Positions 1 to 8,042 of a stretch of 64,000 bases of DNA are shown in pieces. Source of the DNA: JAUIET01 sp039111475 (GTDB lineage Bacteria > Pseudomonadota > Gammaproteobacteria > Pseudomonadales > JAUIET01). Below the pieces are notes generated by a model. The model ran no database searches. It was not told the DNA's origin and saw only the letters and a program-made list of their open reading frames with translations. Where the stretch lies: assembly GCA_039111475.1 (NCBI GenBank), contig JBCCIP010000030.1:11419-75418 (forward strand), in the 5' to 3' direction. The position numbers and the translations under genes were made by a program. Position 1 is the stretch's first letter; the number at the start of each line of letters is the position of its first letter.

Positions 1-1
1 T

Positions 2-835
2 GCGCACGCAGGTTCCTTAACCGAAGCTGCACGCACATCTGGAATGTCAATCGCGACACTTTCGCGGAGATTAGATCACCTAGAGGAAACACTTGAGCTA
101 AAGCTGGTCATGCGCAGCTCGGTGGGAATTGAGCTGACCCAAAACGGAAAAGCCCTGTTCATCAGTACAAATCAAGCACAAAATGCCGTGGGCAATGTTT
201 GTCGACTCGCGGCTGCGCTCAAGGCAGGCGAAGCCGACATGCCTGTAAGAATCTCCGCGACAGAGACGGTGATAACCACACTTCTATCACCAAATCTCAG
301 TGATCTCTTCCGAGATGATGCGTCAACCTCAGTCGATTTCATCGTCTCTAACGAGAACGTTAACTTGTCAAAACGCGAAGCAGATTTAGCAATCAGGCTT
401 GCGTCACCGGTTCAGGAAACATTGATTACGAAACGTCTTGCAACAATTACAACTTCGCTTTACGCCTCAAAGGACTACTTTTCGGACAATCAACCAAGTG
501 TCGATACAATGAAGAACCAAAGGTTCGTGTTGTACGATGACCATTTCGGCGATATCCCCGAAGTGCTTTGGGCACGAGAACATGGTTTTCCTGGCAGGGC
601 GAGTATGCAGTCGAGCAGTACGTTGGCGATGCTGGAAGCCGTAAAACAAGGTATTGGTGTAGGACTGTTACCCGACTTTCTCGCGCGCAAACATGATTTG
701 AAACGAGTTGACTTTCCTACGCCGCCGGCCCGTTCCCTGTGGTTAGTCTTGCACCGTGATGTGAGAAAAGAACCAAAGGTTGTGAAAGTAAGAAATTGGA
801 TTACAGAGTCCGTGAGGGTCGGTGTTTCCAACTAA
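2..835 (+). CDS. LysR-family transcriptional regulator, 5' end cut by window
   Basis: The reading frame is open to the left window edge, so the gene begins upstream. The first ATG (position 44) lies inside the helix-turn-helix and is not the true start. Codons 2-43 read as the HTH (AHAGSLTEAARTSGM), followed by the typical LysR wing SIATLSRRLDHLEE and the linker. The rest (about 200 residues) is the LysR substrate-binding domain; GIGVGLLPDFLARK near the end is typical of the effector domain. LysR proteins bind promoter DNA as tetramers and respond to a small metabolite. The target is not visible because the upstream side is outside the window and the next gene downstream is on the opposite strand. 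The family call is firm; the ligand is unknown. Confidence 0.9.
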   Translation, partial: AHAGSLTEAARTSGMSIATLSRRLDHLEETLELKLVMRSSVGIELTQNGKALFISTNQAQNAVGNVCRLAAALKAGEADMPVRISATETVITTLLSPNLSDLFRDDASTSVDFIVSNENVNLSKREADLAIRLASPVQETLITKRLATITTSLYASKDYFSDNQPSVDTMKNQRFVLYDDHFGDIPEVLWAREHGFPGRASMQSSSTLAMLEAVKQGIGVGLLPDFLARKHDLKRVDFPTPPARSLWLVLHRDVRKEPKVVKVRNWITESVRVGVSN

Positions 836-1142
836 TCCGCCTCTGAATTGGGGTACCTTCGCTGGTGAGGTAAGCCGTTTGTGATGGCCTTCTGTGAGCC
901 TGTGATGTGGTTGGCAGCCTGAAGACCAACGATGCTGCTGGCTGATGGCACGGCATGACAGTTTAAATGCTGGTCGAAAATTGTTGCATCTCGCGAAAGA
1001 GGCATCGTTTGACAGAAAAGCGAAAGGCTGTTTCTGCGCAGGCTCGCTAGCGCCGCTCGGTACCAGAAGTAGTCATTCGACAGCCAGCTAACAAACGCGT
1101 ACTCTCGACCTCTTAGCAAAATCTGAACGTAGCCAGGAGCGT
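836..1142. other. Intergenic stretch between convergent genes
   Basis: About 307 bp between the LysR stop and the convergent TetR stop. A minus-strand open frame (832-1119) has no recognisable domain and I do not accept it. The only structure I see is a degenerate copy of the dispersed repeat around 1056-1080. Confidence 0.5.
1056..1080 (+). repeat. Dispersed intergenic repeat, copy 1 (partial)
   Basis: Contains CTCGGTACCAGAAGTAGTC, related to CCCGGTACTAGAAGCGGC (4445) and CCCGGTACCAAAAGCGGC (9265). This is the 3' module of the repeat family; the 5' module is absent here. Confidence 0.5.
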
Positions 1143-1718
1143 CTATTCAGCATCTAGAAGTTCGACGCATATCTCTGCAGAAATTTCGAAAGATCGGGTG
1201 TTCTGCTCCGCACGCGCAAGCGCGAATGCTCCCAAAAAGCCCGAAACGAAGCCACACGCTAAGGTTTTTGCACGACGACGAGCTACGCCCGTTTCCACAA
1301 AGTAGTTTGCAATCAACGCTTCCCAGCTTGCGTAAGCAGCGCTACACGTTTCCGAGAGACGCGGTGATTTTGGTGTCATCTCCAGGGCAATGGTGGTAAC
1401 AGGACATCCGGCTCGAAACTCGCTTTCTTCCAACCAACGCGCCAAGAATCGCGTAGCGTCGCGCACAAAGTGTTTTGCATTCCCCTTGGATCGTTTTTTC
1501 GCATGCGCTAGTAGGCTAAGCACCTCTTTCGATCCGTATTCGACCGCTGCCGCTGCCAACTGCTCTTTACCTTCAGGGAAGTGATAGTAAAACGAACCTT
1601 TGGGCGACCCGCTCTGCTCGATAATCTGAGTGAGTCCGGTGCCGTTATACCCCTGTTGTTGAAACAGCTCGGAGGCTGTGGCGATCGCGCGTATTTGAGC
1701 ATCGCTAATCCGTGGCAT
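1143..1718 (-). CDS. TetR/AcrR-family repressor
   Basis: A 191-residue protein with an N-terminal TetR HTH: ATASELFQQQGYNGTGL, then SGSPKGSFYYHFPEGKEQL (recognition helix with the YYHF signature). A variable all-helical ligand-binding domain fills the rest and resembles the LmrA/YxaF-type C-terminal domain. The ATG at 1718 is preferred over a TTG at 1733 because it has a GAGG Shine-Dalgarno nine bases upstream. It is divergent from the PEP-mutase-like gene at 1814. The 95-bp gap contains a perfect 16-bp palindrome plus a second copy of its half, the likely operator. Inference: it represses itself and its divergent neighbour. The inducer is unknown. Confidence 0.9.
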   Translation of the reverse strand: MPRISDAQIRAIATASELFQQQGYNGTGLTQIIEQSGSPKGSFYYHFPEGKEQLAAAAVEYGSKEVLSLLAHAKKRSKGNAKHFVRDATRFLARWLEESEFRAGCPVTTIALEMTPKSPRLSETCSAAYASWEALIANYFVETGVARRRAKTLACGFVSGFLGAFALARAEQNTRSFEISAEICVELLDAE

Positions 1719-1755
1719 AGGGGGTTTCCTCAATAGCTAAGTGCATCGATTGTAC

Positions 1756-1794
1756 TATGGTGATCTTTATAGTATAAATATGGTGATCACCATA
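1756..1794. promoter_or_regulatory. Probable TetR operator between divergent genes
   Basis: TATGGTGATCACCATA at 1779-1794 is a perfect 16-bp palindrome. Its left ten bases recur at 1756-1765, 23 bp upstream. The location between the TetR gene (1718) and the enzyme gene (1814) fits autorepression plus control of the neighbour. Confidence 0.7.
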
Positions 1795-1813
1795 ATTTTT
1801 GAGGCAAGTCGCC

Positions 1814-2626
1814 ATGTCGGTACGTCAACGAGCAGAAGATTTTCGCGCACTGCACAATGATTCAGAGAGTTTCTTGATCGCGAATCCTTGGGACTTGGGA
1901 AGCGCAAAGTTGCTTGAAGGCGTTGGATTTCCAGCGCTTGCTACAACAAGTGGTGGGTTTGCTTGGAGTCAGGGCGCCGTTGATGGACAAGTAACACTTA
2001 ATCAGACGCTCGAACACTGTCGTTCTCTGGTTGAGGCAACAACCGTTCCGGTTTCTGCAGATCTAGGGTATGGCTATGGTGAATCGCCGACAGATGTGTA
2101 TCAGTGCGTCGAGAGTGCCGCCGCTACCGGATTGGCGGGATGCTCAATTGAAGATGCGAATGTTACCAAAGGCTTGCTGTTTGAGAAGGATTTGGCGGTT
2201 GAGCGCATTCAAGCAGCAATGGACGTCGTAAGACAACTAGATCGAGAGTTTGTCTTTACTGCGCGATCCGATGGTTTTGCTTATGGTGGTACTGATTTAG
2301 CAGATACTCTTGAACGTCTTGTGGCGTTCGCAGACGCTGGTGCGGATGTCATTTATGCGCCCGGGGTGACCGATCTCGGTATGATTCGTGAGCTCGTTGC
2401 GGCCACCGACAAATCCGTTAATGTGCTGATAGGATTTCGCGGTATGGATCTAGGTTTTGAAGAGTTGCGCGACGCCGGTGTAAAACGCATCAGCGTAGGG
2501 ACACAGCCGGCCAAAATTGCCTATGGCGCGTTGTTGCAGAGCGCTGAGGAATTGCTAGCGCGAGGTCGAATCGTAGCGACCGATGTCCCGGTTCGTTCTT
2601 CTTCGATCGCGAAATTTTTTGTGTAG
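1814..2626 (+). CDS. Isocitrate lyase / PEP mutase superfamily enzyme
   Basis: A 270-residue protein of the phosphoenolpyruvate mutase/isocitrate lyase superfamily (TIM barrel). Seen in the sequence: N-terminal FLIANPWDLGSAKLLEGVGF, then ALATTSGGFAWS, VPVSADLGYGYG (metal-binding Asp region), GCSIEDAN (conserved ED) and FTARSDGF. Members cleave or form C-C or C-P bonds in 2-oxo acids (oxaloacetate decarboxylase, carboxyphosphonoenolpyruvate mutase, 2-methylisocitrate lyase). The lyase motif KKCGH is not seen, so classical isocitrate lyase is unlikely. ATG 1814 has GAGG at 1801-1804; a TTG at 1799 is less likely. It is divergent from the TetR gene, with the palindromic operator between. The exact substrate cannot be assigned. 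Confidence 0.85.
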   Translation: MSVRQRAEDFRALHNDSESFLIANPWDLGSAKLLEGVGFPALATTSGGFAWSQGAVDGQVTLNQTLEHCRSLVEATTVPVSADLGYGYGESPTDVYQCVESAAATGLAGCSIEDANVTKGLLFEKDLAVERIQAAMDVVRQLDREFVFTARSDGFAYGGTDLADTLERLVAFADAGADVIYAPGVTDLGMIRELVAATDKSVNVLIGFRGMDLGFEELRDAGVKRISVGTQPAKIAYGALLQSAEELLARGRIVATDVPVRSSSIAKFFV

Positions 2627-2695
2627 TTCGACGCTTAAGCATTAGCGATCATTCAACATAAGCCTTGTTAAGCGCGGTCATCAAACCAAAGCCAA

Positions 2696-3028
2696 CTAAT
2701 TCGTTTCAATGGTTTGCGCCCATTTTTTAGCCCACTGATCAAGCGGTTTTAGTAAAAGCGACAATGATCGACCCTGTGCAGTGAGCACAAACCCGCGCTC
2801 ATTAAGTTCTATCAAATTTAATTCTCGCAGTTCTTTCAGCCTATTGTTCAGCGAGGTGGGAGATACGTCTTCACACCGCGCACGCAGCTCACGAAACGTA
2901 CCTGCCCCATTCCGATGGAGTTCCCAGAGGAGGCGTAATGTCCACCTTTTGCCTAGAGCATCCAATAGAACCATAACTGGACGACCTGAGATAGATCCGC
3001 GTGTGGGTTGTCCCGGTAACTTTGCCAT
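2696..3028 (-). CDS. HxlR-family winged-helix transcriptional regulator
   Basis: The 110-residue product has the HxlR layout: VLLDALGKRWTLRLLWEL (family start), FRELRARCEDVSPTSLNNRL (recognition helix), LKELRELNLIELNERGFVLT (wing) and a terminal helix LLKPLDQWAKKW. The usual CxxC-like N-terminal cysteine of redox-sensing HxlR proteins is not obvious. ATG 3028 is chosen because it follows GAGG and gives the normal family length; the frame continues upstream to 3199 but that part overlaps the divergent gene. It is divergent from the carboxymuconolactone-decarboxylase-like gene at 3103, with two matching inverted repeats between. It probably represses both genes. Confidence 0.88.
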   Translation of the reverse strand: MAKLPGQPTRGSISGRPVMVLLDALGKRWTLRLLWELHRNGAGTFRELRARCEDVSPTSLNNRLKELRELNLIELNERGFVLTAQGRSLSLLLKPLDQWAKKWAQTIETN

Positions 3029-3045
3029 AAAAACTGCCTCATTGA

Positions 3046-3092
3046 CGCTACATATTCCGTAGCGCATAATATTGCTACAAAAACAGTAGCAA
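3046..3092. promoter_or_regulatory. Paired inverted-repeat operators, probably for HxlR
   Basis: Two sites share one design, GCTAC-N7-GTAGC. The first (3046-3064) is CGCTAC-N7-GTAGCG; the second (3072-3092) is TTGCTAC-N7-GTAGCAA. Their centres are 27 bp apart. They fill the gap between the HxlR start (3028) and the divergent gene start (3103). Confidence 0.75.
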
Positions 3093-3102
3093 AGATACAT
3101 GC

Positions 3103-3648
3103 ATGGCAAACAAATTAAACCCGCTGAAGCCGCCTTATCCGCCAGAAATTGAACAAGCTCTCGCAGCTTATCCACAGCAAGATGGCTACATACTTTCATT
3201 GTTTAGAACCTTCGCCAACAGCGTTCGTTTTCTAAAAAAAGGCGTACCAAACCTGTTAGATAGAGACAGCCCTCTCAATCTAATTACGCGCGAAATCGTT
3301 ATTCTTAGAACTACAGCAAATCGAAATTGTGAGTACGAGTGGGGCATTCACGTTTCTGTTTTTTCTAACGCCGCGCACTTATCAGAGGATCAAGTGCGGG
3401 CGACTCGCTTGGGGGGATCAGATTGTTGGTCCGATAATGAGCTACGACTGATAGCAGTTGTGGATGAGCTATGTGCGCGAGGGGAACTGGATTCTGAAAC
3501 GTTAGTCCACTTTCAAACCGATTGGAGCCTTGAGCAGCAACTAGAAATCATGGCCCTAATAGGCACGTATTCTACAATTAGCTACGTTGCCAACGTAGCG
3601 CAGCTGCCACTCGAAGCGTTTGCCGCAAGCTTTCCATATCCAGACTGA
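3103..3648 (+). CDS. Carboxymuconolactone decarboxylase-family protein
   Basis: 181 residues matching the CMD/AhpD-like all-alpha fold: N-terminal LKPPYPPEIEQAL, then LITREIVILRTTANRNCEYEWGIH, with the conserved Cys and His of the active-site helix, and a C-terminal repeat LMALIGTYSTISYVANVAQ typical of the family. The motif carries one cysteine followed by EYEWGIH rather than an AhpD CxxC, as in the gamma-carboxymuconolactone group. Such proteins act on lactones or alkyl peroxides; the specific substrate is not visible. ATG 3103 sits 11 bp beyond the second HxlR-type operator, so it is likely repressed by the divergent regulator. Confidence 0.85.
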   Translation: MANKLNPLKPPYPPEIEQALAAYPQQDGYILSLFRTFANSVRFLKKGVPNLLDRDSPLNLITREIVILRTTANRNCEYEWGIHVSVFSNAAHLSEDQVRATRLGGSDCWSDNELRLIAVVDELCARGELDSETLVHFQTDWSLEQQLEIMALIGTYSTISYVANVAQLPLEAFAASFPYPD

Positions 3649-3758
3649 CATGCGTGCGCTATTGTCAGCAGCGGGCCAGAAGACACCAAAGCGTTAAACA
3701 TGTGCAGCGGATGGCTGCTGTTGCCAAATTGCTGCTGTCAATTTCTAGATACCTGCAG

Positions 3759-3834
3759 GGCAGCTCCTAGGCAGCAGCACCGGTTCGTCAGAACAGAGCC
3801 AACAGCTCAGTTGTTCTAAAAGCGGCATGTCATG
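3759..3834 (+). repeat. Dispersed intergenic repeat, copy 2 (both modules)
   Basis: The 5' module contains TAGGCAGCAGCACCGGTTCG and GAGCCAACAGCTCAGTTG. The 3' module follows directly as TTCTAAAAGCGGCATGTCAT. The inverted AGCCAACAGCT core could form a small hairpin. Copies recur at 15392, 19534, 21899 and 24187. Confidence 0.65.
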
Positions 3835-3916
3835 ATTCCACGGAGGGCACCTTGACGAAAGATAGTTCCCGCCTCAAACTCGAAATCTCGATATTCGTCT
3901 GTTGAGACCAGTTAGT

Positions 3917-4438
3917 ATGCGTGGCAACCAAATTACCGGGATGTGCGCTCCTTATATAGTTCGCGAGATTTCAGGGAAAGGACGCGGGGTTTTCGCTGAT
4001 GCCGCGATACGCAAAGGATCGACTGTATGGCGCCACGTACCGGGCCAGTTTGAAGTGCTCAATGAAGTTTCATTTGAAAGACTATTGGCAAATAGTTCGC
4101 GTGAAGATGCCATTGACTTGCTCATTCATATTGTTTCTGTTGAAGAATTTCCGGGTTATATGATCAGGTACTTCGATGAAGGTGCACTGATAAATCACTC
4201 CTCGGAACCCAATGTGAAAAAGAAATGCGAAGCCGAGGAATATCAGCATTCGCCTATCAACTCGGATCTCGATATTTCTAAAGCACTGTGTGATAGCCAT
4301 TTTAGTCTGGTTGCAGCTTGCGACTTAGCGGCAGGTGATGAGTTGGTAATGGATTACAACGCTGAGCCAGACGACCCTGAGTATTATCAAGAAGCATGCA
4401 GACGATATGGGGTGACTTGGGATCAGGATTGGCTATAG
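3917..4438 (+). CDS. SET-domain protein (putative protein-lysine methyltransferase)
   Basis: 173 residues containing the SET signatures: GKGRGVFADAAIRKGSTVW near the N terminus (SET start), LINHSSEPNV (the NHS/NHSC-like motif binding S-adenosylmethionine) and DELVMDYN (ExxxDY motif completing the active site). SET enzymes transfer methyl groups from S-adenosylmethionine to lysine. Post-SET cysteines are not obvious. The start is uncertain: a TTG at 3902, ATG 3917 and ATG 3941 are all in frame, and no strong ribosome site decides. The gene stands alone, flanked by two copies of the dispersed intergenic repeat. Bacterial SET proteins are common and their targets are usually unknown. Confidence 0.85.
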   Translation: MRGNQITGMCAPYIVREISGKGRGVFADAAIRKGSTVWRHVPGQFEVLNEVSFERLLANSSREDAIDLLIHIVSVEEFPGYMIRYFDEGALINHSSEPNVKKKCEAEEYQHSPINSDLDISKALCDSHFSLVAACDLAAGDELVMDYNAEPDDPEYYQEACRRYGVTWDQDWL

Positions 4439-4444
4439 ATTCTG

Positions 4445-4470
4445 CCCGGTACTAGAAGCGGCTTTTCGAA
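4445..4470 (+). repeat. Dispersed intergenic repeat, copy 3 (3' module)
   Basis: GCCCGGTACTAGAAGCGGC directly after the SET gene stop. It matches the copy at 9263 at 17 of 19 positions by eye. Confidence 0.55.
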
Positions 4471-4544
4471 TTTGAACTCGCTAGACTAGAATGCCCTTCG
4501 TCGACTAGGTGCCAGATAAAGAACCTTTCCTGATGAATTAATAA

Positions 4545-5201
4545 CTATAACGAAGAAAGACTAATGACTATAGTGTTTGGTAATTCGCCCCAACTGTCAA
4601 AAACCAAACTTTCGTCTCTTTGAAGCCATGTCGCATTCCAACCACAAGCCTGCGCGCCAGCGATGTCAAATGCATTGCTAGATACCAGTCGAGTTCGACT
4701 CGGTTGAGTGTTCGTCAGTTTGTTGAAGTGCTTATAGACTCTCGCGTCTGGTTTAAAGCTGGCAACATCATCAACACTCACTATGCCATCAAGCAGATCA
4801 GTTAGGCCGGCATGATCCAGCAAGCTTTGCAAATCTCGCGGGTGACCATTAGAGAAGGCATATAAGGCGCGACCTTCGACGCGCAGTTTCGTGAGAGCAT
4901 CTGGTACATCGTCGTATGCAGATAGCCGAGTGTAATCATCGAGCAAGTGCTCCTGGACTTTATTGGATAACTCTGTCTCTAGCAATTTGTTGGTATAACC
5001 CAGAGCATCACGGGTCACGACCGAAAAATCCTCGTATGCCCCCATGAGACCCCGACGAAAACTGTACTCGAGTTGCTTAGATCGCCAAATTTGAGAAAAA
5101 CGGATAGCGCGATCGCCTAGGTATCCTTCCAAGCGAACCACAATCGCATGTGGGTCGATGAGGGTGCCATAGACGTCAAATGCTAGCGTTTCGCTGCTCA
5201 C
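4545..5201 (-). CDS. Haloacid dehalogenase type II (HAD superfamily)
   Basis: 218 residues with the four HAD motifs: LAFDVYGTLID (motif I, nucleophile Asp9), YAFSNGHP (motif II), SFKPDARVY (motif III Lys) and SSNAFDIAGA (motif IV). The DVYGT form and the SSNAFD motif are characteristic of L-2-haloacid dehalogenases, which hydrolyse (S)-2-haloalkanoic acids with inversion; other small acids are possible substrates. It starts with GTG and overlaps the stop of the upstream TetR gene by four bases (GTGA), so the two are translationally coupled. The TetR protein is the likely local regulator. Confidence 0.88.
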   Translation of the reverse strand: MSSETLAFDVYGTLIDPHAIVVRLEGYLGDRAIRFSQIWRSKQLEYSFRRGLMGAYEDFSVVTRDALGYTNKLLETELSNKVQEHLLDDYTRLSAYDDVPDALTKLRVEGRALYAFSNGHPRDLQSLLDHAGLTDLLDGIVSVDDVASFKPDARVYKHFNKLTNTQPSRTRLVSSNAFDIAGAQACGWNATWLQRDESLVFDSWGELPNTIVISLSSL

Positions 5202-5803
5202 TTTGTATGTCCAATACGCATAGCTTCATACGCCTGGGCTCTATCTTCAGCAGATTGTGCAAGCTCTTCGGTATTGAACCGTCTGTGCGCTTCAATTCTT
5301 AACGCCGTCACATCTGATTGATAGCGCCTGGCAAGGCGTTTTGAATCAGCCGTAGCTGGGAGTTCGCCCAGTGCGATTGCTTTTCCGAACGCCTTAGCCA
5401 TTTCTGCTTCCATCAAATCCAGGTACTTTCTCGCTCTGTTGGCAATAGCTCGTTCATTGTTTGTTGCATTCAGAATGGTTTTGATCAACATGCATGCATG
5501 GCATGCGGCATTGGTTTGGTTGGTCATGCCAAGCGAGCGAAGATTGTCAGCTAATGCATCCAATGGAGAGGCAGCTTCAATTACTCCCGCAATAAATTCT
5601 TCTCTATTCTTAAAAAAGTATCGTTCAAGGGTGATGCAAAACAGCTTTTCCTTGCTCTGAAACGCCGCATAAATACTGCCTGGTTTCATTTGCAATGCCG
5701 TTTGGAGGTCGCTCATAGAGGTTGCGTGATACCCCTTTTTCCAGAAAAGAAGCTGTGCCGTATCTATGGCGATCTCGCGGTTATAGGGTTGGGCTCTAGC
5801 CAT
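5198..5803 (-). CDS. TetR/AcrR-family regulator
   Basis: 201 residues. The HTH is IAIDTAQLLFWKKGYHATSM followed by MKPGSIYAAFQSKEKLF. The C-terminal domain includes ACHACMLIKTI and a long charged helix. It forms a two-gene operon with the haloacid dehalogenase (four-base overlap) and is divergent from the exported protein gene at 5922. The intergenic region carries a 12-bp palindrome two bases upstream of the start (5805-5816, TTCGAATTCGAA) and two further inverted repeats at 5865-5903. No clear Shine-Dalgarno is seen. Confidence 0.88.
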   Translation of the reverse strand: MARAQPYNREIAIDTAQLLFWKKGYHATSMSDLQTALQMKPGSIYAAFQSKEKLFCITLERYFFKNREEFIAGVIEAASPLDALADNLRSLGMTNQTNAACHACMLIKTILNATNNERAIANRARKYLDLMEAEMAKAFGKAIALGELPATADSKRLARRYQSDVTALRIEAHRRFNTEELAQSAEDRAQAYEAMRIGHTK

Positions 5804-5804
5804 C

Positions 5805-5903
5805 TTCGAATTCGAATTAACTCAGTACTTCTAATTTGATGCTTGACACACATAGTAACACAGTGTTTGAATGATCGCTCAAACGATATTGAGTGAACGT
5901 TCA
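5805..5903. promoter_or_regulatory. Palindrome cluster between divergent TetR and exported-protein genes
   Basis: Three palindromes: TTCGAATTCGAA at 5805-5816; GTTTGA-N8-TCAAAC at 5865-5884; and TGAACGTTCA at 5894-5903. The last two resemble TetR half-sites (TTGA/TCAA). The first abuts the TetR start codon and could block its own translation initiation region or RNA polymerase. Confidence 0.55.
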
Positions 5904-5921
5904 ATCAAACATGAGAATGAT

Positions 5922-6227
5922 ATGAAGACAGTAAATAATATAGCCCTATTTGTTTTTGTATTGCTTAGTTCAACTACTGCCCATGCAGCACTAAGCAAAC
6001 AAGAATTACTGGGCTCTGCCTATCTAATGTGCGCGGAGGCCGCGATCAAGCGATACGGTGTAGAAGCTGGAGCAGTGCAGATGGTCGAAAATAAGGGGCC
6101 TGAGTACAAAGTTAGTCTGCGCGGTGTCCATTTGGTACTGGATCTCGGAGGTCGTAACGGCGAGCGATCATGCATCGTTAAGAAGTCCGGTAAAGTCTCG
6201 TTCGCGCGCAATACAAACATTCGTTAA
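5922..6227 (+). CDS. Small exported protein of unknown function
   Basis: 101 residues starting at ATG 5922; an in-frame ATG at 5871 would place the start inside the operator and before the signal peptide. The N terminus MKTVNNIALFVFVLLSSTTAHA is a signal peptide with an Ala-x-Ala cleavage site. The mature part (about 79 residues) has two cysteines, one near MCAEAA and one near SCIVKK, which could pair in the periplasm. I do not recognise the family. It is divergent from the TetR gene and 12 bp upstream of the truncated AhpD-like gene. Confidence 0.65.
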   Translation: MKTVNNIALFVFVLLSSTTAHAALSKQELLGSAYLMCAEAAIKRYGVEAGAVQMVENKGPEYKVSLRGVHLVLDLGGRNGERSCIVKKSGKVSFARNTNIR

Positions 6228-6239
6228 AAGGTACTTGAG

Positions 6240-6620
6240 ATGGTTACCTTTTCGCTAAATACGGCAGAGGCGGCGCCTTCAGGTAGCAGCAACCCGCTAG
6301 CGGAGGCAGAGGAGTCGATCGGGTTCATACCCAAGCTTGACGCAACGCTGGCTGCGGCACCAGGGCATCTCGCAAGTTATAAGTTTTTCCATGAGCGGTT
6401 TTCGAGATCCGACATTTCTGCAAATGAATTTAGTGAAGTGTGGCAAGAGATCAATGTTGTTCTTAACCGCGGGATTGTCGGCGAAGTAGATTTTCAGGCG
6501 TTTATAGACTCGGGATTTACCAAGCGGAACATTCTCGAAACTATTCTGGGCTTAGATCAAAAGATAATGTCCAACTATACAAATCACTTGGTTGAGACGC
6601 CAGTCAATCCAACATTTTAG
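6240..6620 (+). pseudogene. AhpD-like / carboxymuconolactone decarboxylase-family remnant lacking its active-site segment
   Basis: 126 residues. The N-terminal part (SIGFIPKLDATLAAAPGHLASY, FFHERFSRSDISANEFSEVW) and C-terminal part (DFQAFIDSGFTKRNILETIL, NYTNHLVETPVNPTF) match the start and end of peroxidase-related AhpD-like proteins, normally about 180 residues. The central segment that normally carries the CxxC/His catalytic helix is missing: EVWQEINVV runs straight into LNRGIVGEVDF. The deletion (roughly 55-60 codons) keeps the frame, so the protein may still be made but should lack peroxidase chemistry. ATG 6240 is preceded by AAGG. Confidence 0.7.
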
Positions 6621-6657
6621 AAATTCGCCTGGATAAGGAAAGGTAGCTAAGTAGGCC

Positions 6658-7353
6658 ATGAATAGTATCGACAATCAGACCATCAGCAAATACGCTGGCA
6701 TGGCGCTTATTTTAAGCGCGGTGTTGAATATGACACGCGTGGTCCCTATGTTCATGTCAGACGGGGTTTCCATGGAGAATTTTCCACCGCACAGTGTTGG
6801 TGATCTCGTTTTCTACACCGGCCTATACGGATGGTTCGTGTCCCACATCATGGGAATAATCTCTGTGCCTGCAATGGTCTTTGGTTTGATCGTTTTCTGG
6901 CGCCGCGCCGCGCACTCAGGCTGGTCGTTAGCCGCGTTGGTTGGCTACTCAATTGGCATGGGCTTGTATTTGTTTGGTCTCATCAGCGATGGTTTATTGT
7001 TGCCTCGTCTGATTTCGTCCTGGTCCTCAGAGCTTGCGAGTGGCGACACAACCGCAGAATCGTTTGTCTATCTGACTCATTCATTTGCAACAACTTTTGC
7101 GGGTTTCAGTGCTGTCGTGATGCTGACGAGTACCGCATTTCTGGGCTTGAGTGTGCTTAAGGACTTTAACAGATCATTACTGGGTTATTTTGGTATTGCT
7201 GTCGGCATTGTGAGTTCTATTGGTTTTATCACTGGCTTCCTCAACCTAATAATTACTGACGGGATAGGCCGCGTAGGCCCACTCACGCTGCTGATGTTCA
7301 TGTACATCATCGTAATTGGTTTGTTGCTAAAGCACTCCGAAAACAACGTTTAG
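6658..7353 (+). CDS. Polytopic membrane protein of unknown function
   Basis: 231 residues with about six hydrophobic segments: near residues 12-30, 52-82, 88-112, 140-165, 172-198 and 205-225. A short polar N terminus and a charged C-terminal tail (LLKHSENNV) flank them. No catalytic motif is visible; the general look is that of DUF4386-like small membrane proteins, but I do not claim that family. It is followed after 34 bp by another membrane protein, so the two may be co-transcribed. Confidence 0.7.
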   Translation: MNSIDNQTISKYAGMALILSAVLNMTRVVPMFMSDGVSMENFPPHSVGDLVFYTGLYGWFVSHIMGIISVPAMVFGLIVFWRRAAHSGWSLAALVGYSIGMGLYLFGLISDGLLLPRLISSWSSELASGDTTAESFVYLTHSFATTFAGFSAVVMLTSTAFLGLSVLKDFNRSLLGYFGIAVGIVSSIGFITGFLNLIITDGIGRVGPLTLLMFMYIIVIGLLLKHSENNV

Positions 7354-7387
7354 TTCAGCCATGATTCGTCCACAGGAGACCAAAGGT

Positions 7388-7810
7388 ATGAAAGTAGAAC
7401 AGTTGAGACCGTCTGCCACTTCAGAAATTGCAAACTCTTTTCTCGCGCTCCCCAAATGGGTAATAGCCTGGCTTTTGATCATTCTTGGGCCAGTAAACAT
7501 GGCGTCGTTTTTCTTCCTTGATGAGCCAGGGGGCGTGATGATAGCCGCTCTTGTTTTAGCTGGCATTACATTAAGTCTCGCGCCCGTCTTCTTTGAGCGC
7601 GGTTTTTCGAAGTTAACAGCGTTAGGGCATTTGGTTCCCTGGACAATACTGATTTACATCATCGTTTTTCATAGGCCGGAAGCGGAAGGTATCTACGACA
7701 AGTACCTGACCATATTAGCTGTCGTAAACACTGTTTCTCTCAGTTTCGATTACATTGACTCATACAAATGGCTGAAGGGGGAAAGACTGGTTCTGCGGGC
7801 TGAAAAGTAA
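7388..7810 (+). CDS. Membrane protein of unknown function
   Basis: 140 residues from ATG 7388, which has AGGAG nine bases upstream (7374-7378); an earlier ATG at 7361 has no ribosome site. Four hydrophobic stretches are visible: WVIAWLLIILGPVNMASFFF, VMIAALVLAGITLSLAPVFF, LVPWTILIYIIVF and a weaker one at YLTILAVVNTVSLSF. No family is recognised. It lies in the same direction as the membrane protein upstream. Confidence 0.65.
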   Translation: MKVEQLRPSATSEIANSFLALPKWVIAWLLIILGPVNMASFFFLDEPGGVMIAALVLAGITLSLAPVFFERGFSKLTALGHLVPWTILIYIIVFHRPEAEGIYDKYLTILAVVNTVSLSFDYIDSYKWLKGERLVLRAEK

Positions 7811-8042
7811 CTTGCATTCGAAACAAGGTGGCGTTGGCCAATGGCTGGCTGATGCACCTTGCAGTGCTTGGTCTGGAAGATTGGGTTTTCGGCGGCTTCG
7901 CAAGTTTGACTACGAATCAATACCCATACCCGGTGTCACTAGTCTTAGTAGGCTACGTTGGTATTTCCAACTACACTCTCCTTAATACCCAATATTCTGC
8001 ATCTATACTCATCGCCGCTCTTCAAGAGCGATCGAGAATATT

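Noticed and set aside
832..1119. Minus-strand 95-codon frame between LysR and TetR genes
   Set aside because: No recognised domain and it overlaps a dispersed repeat; no ribosome site.
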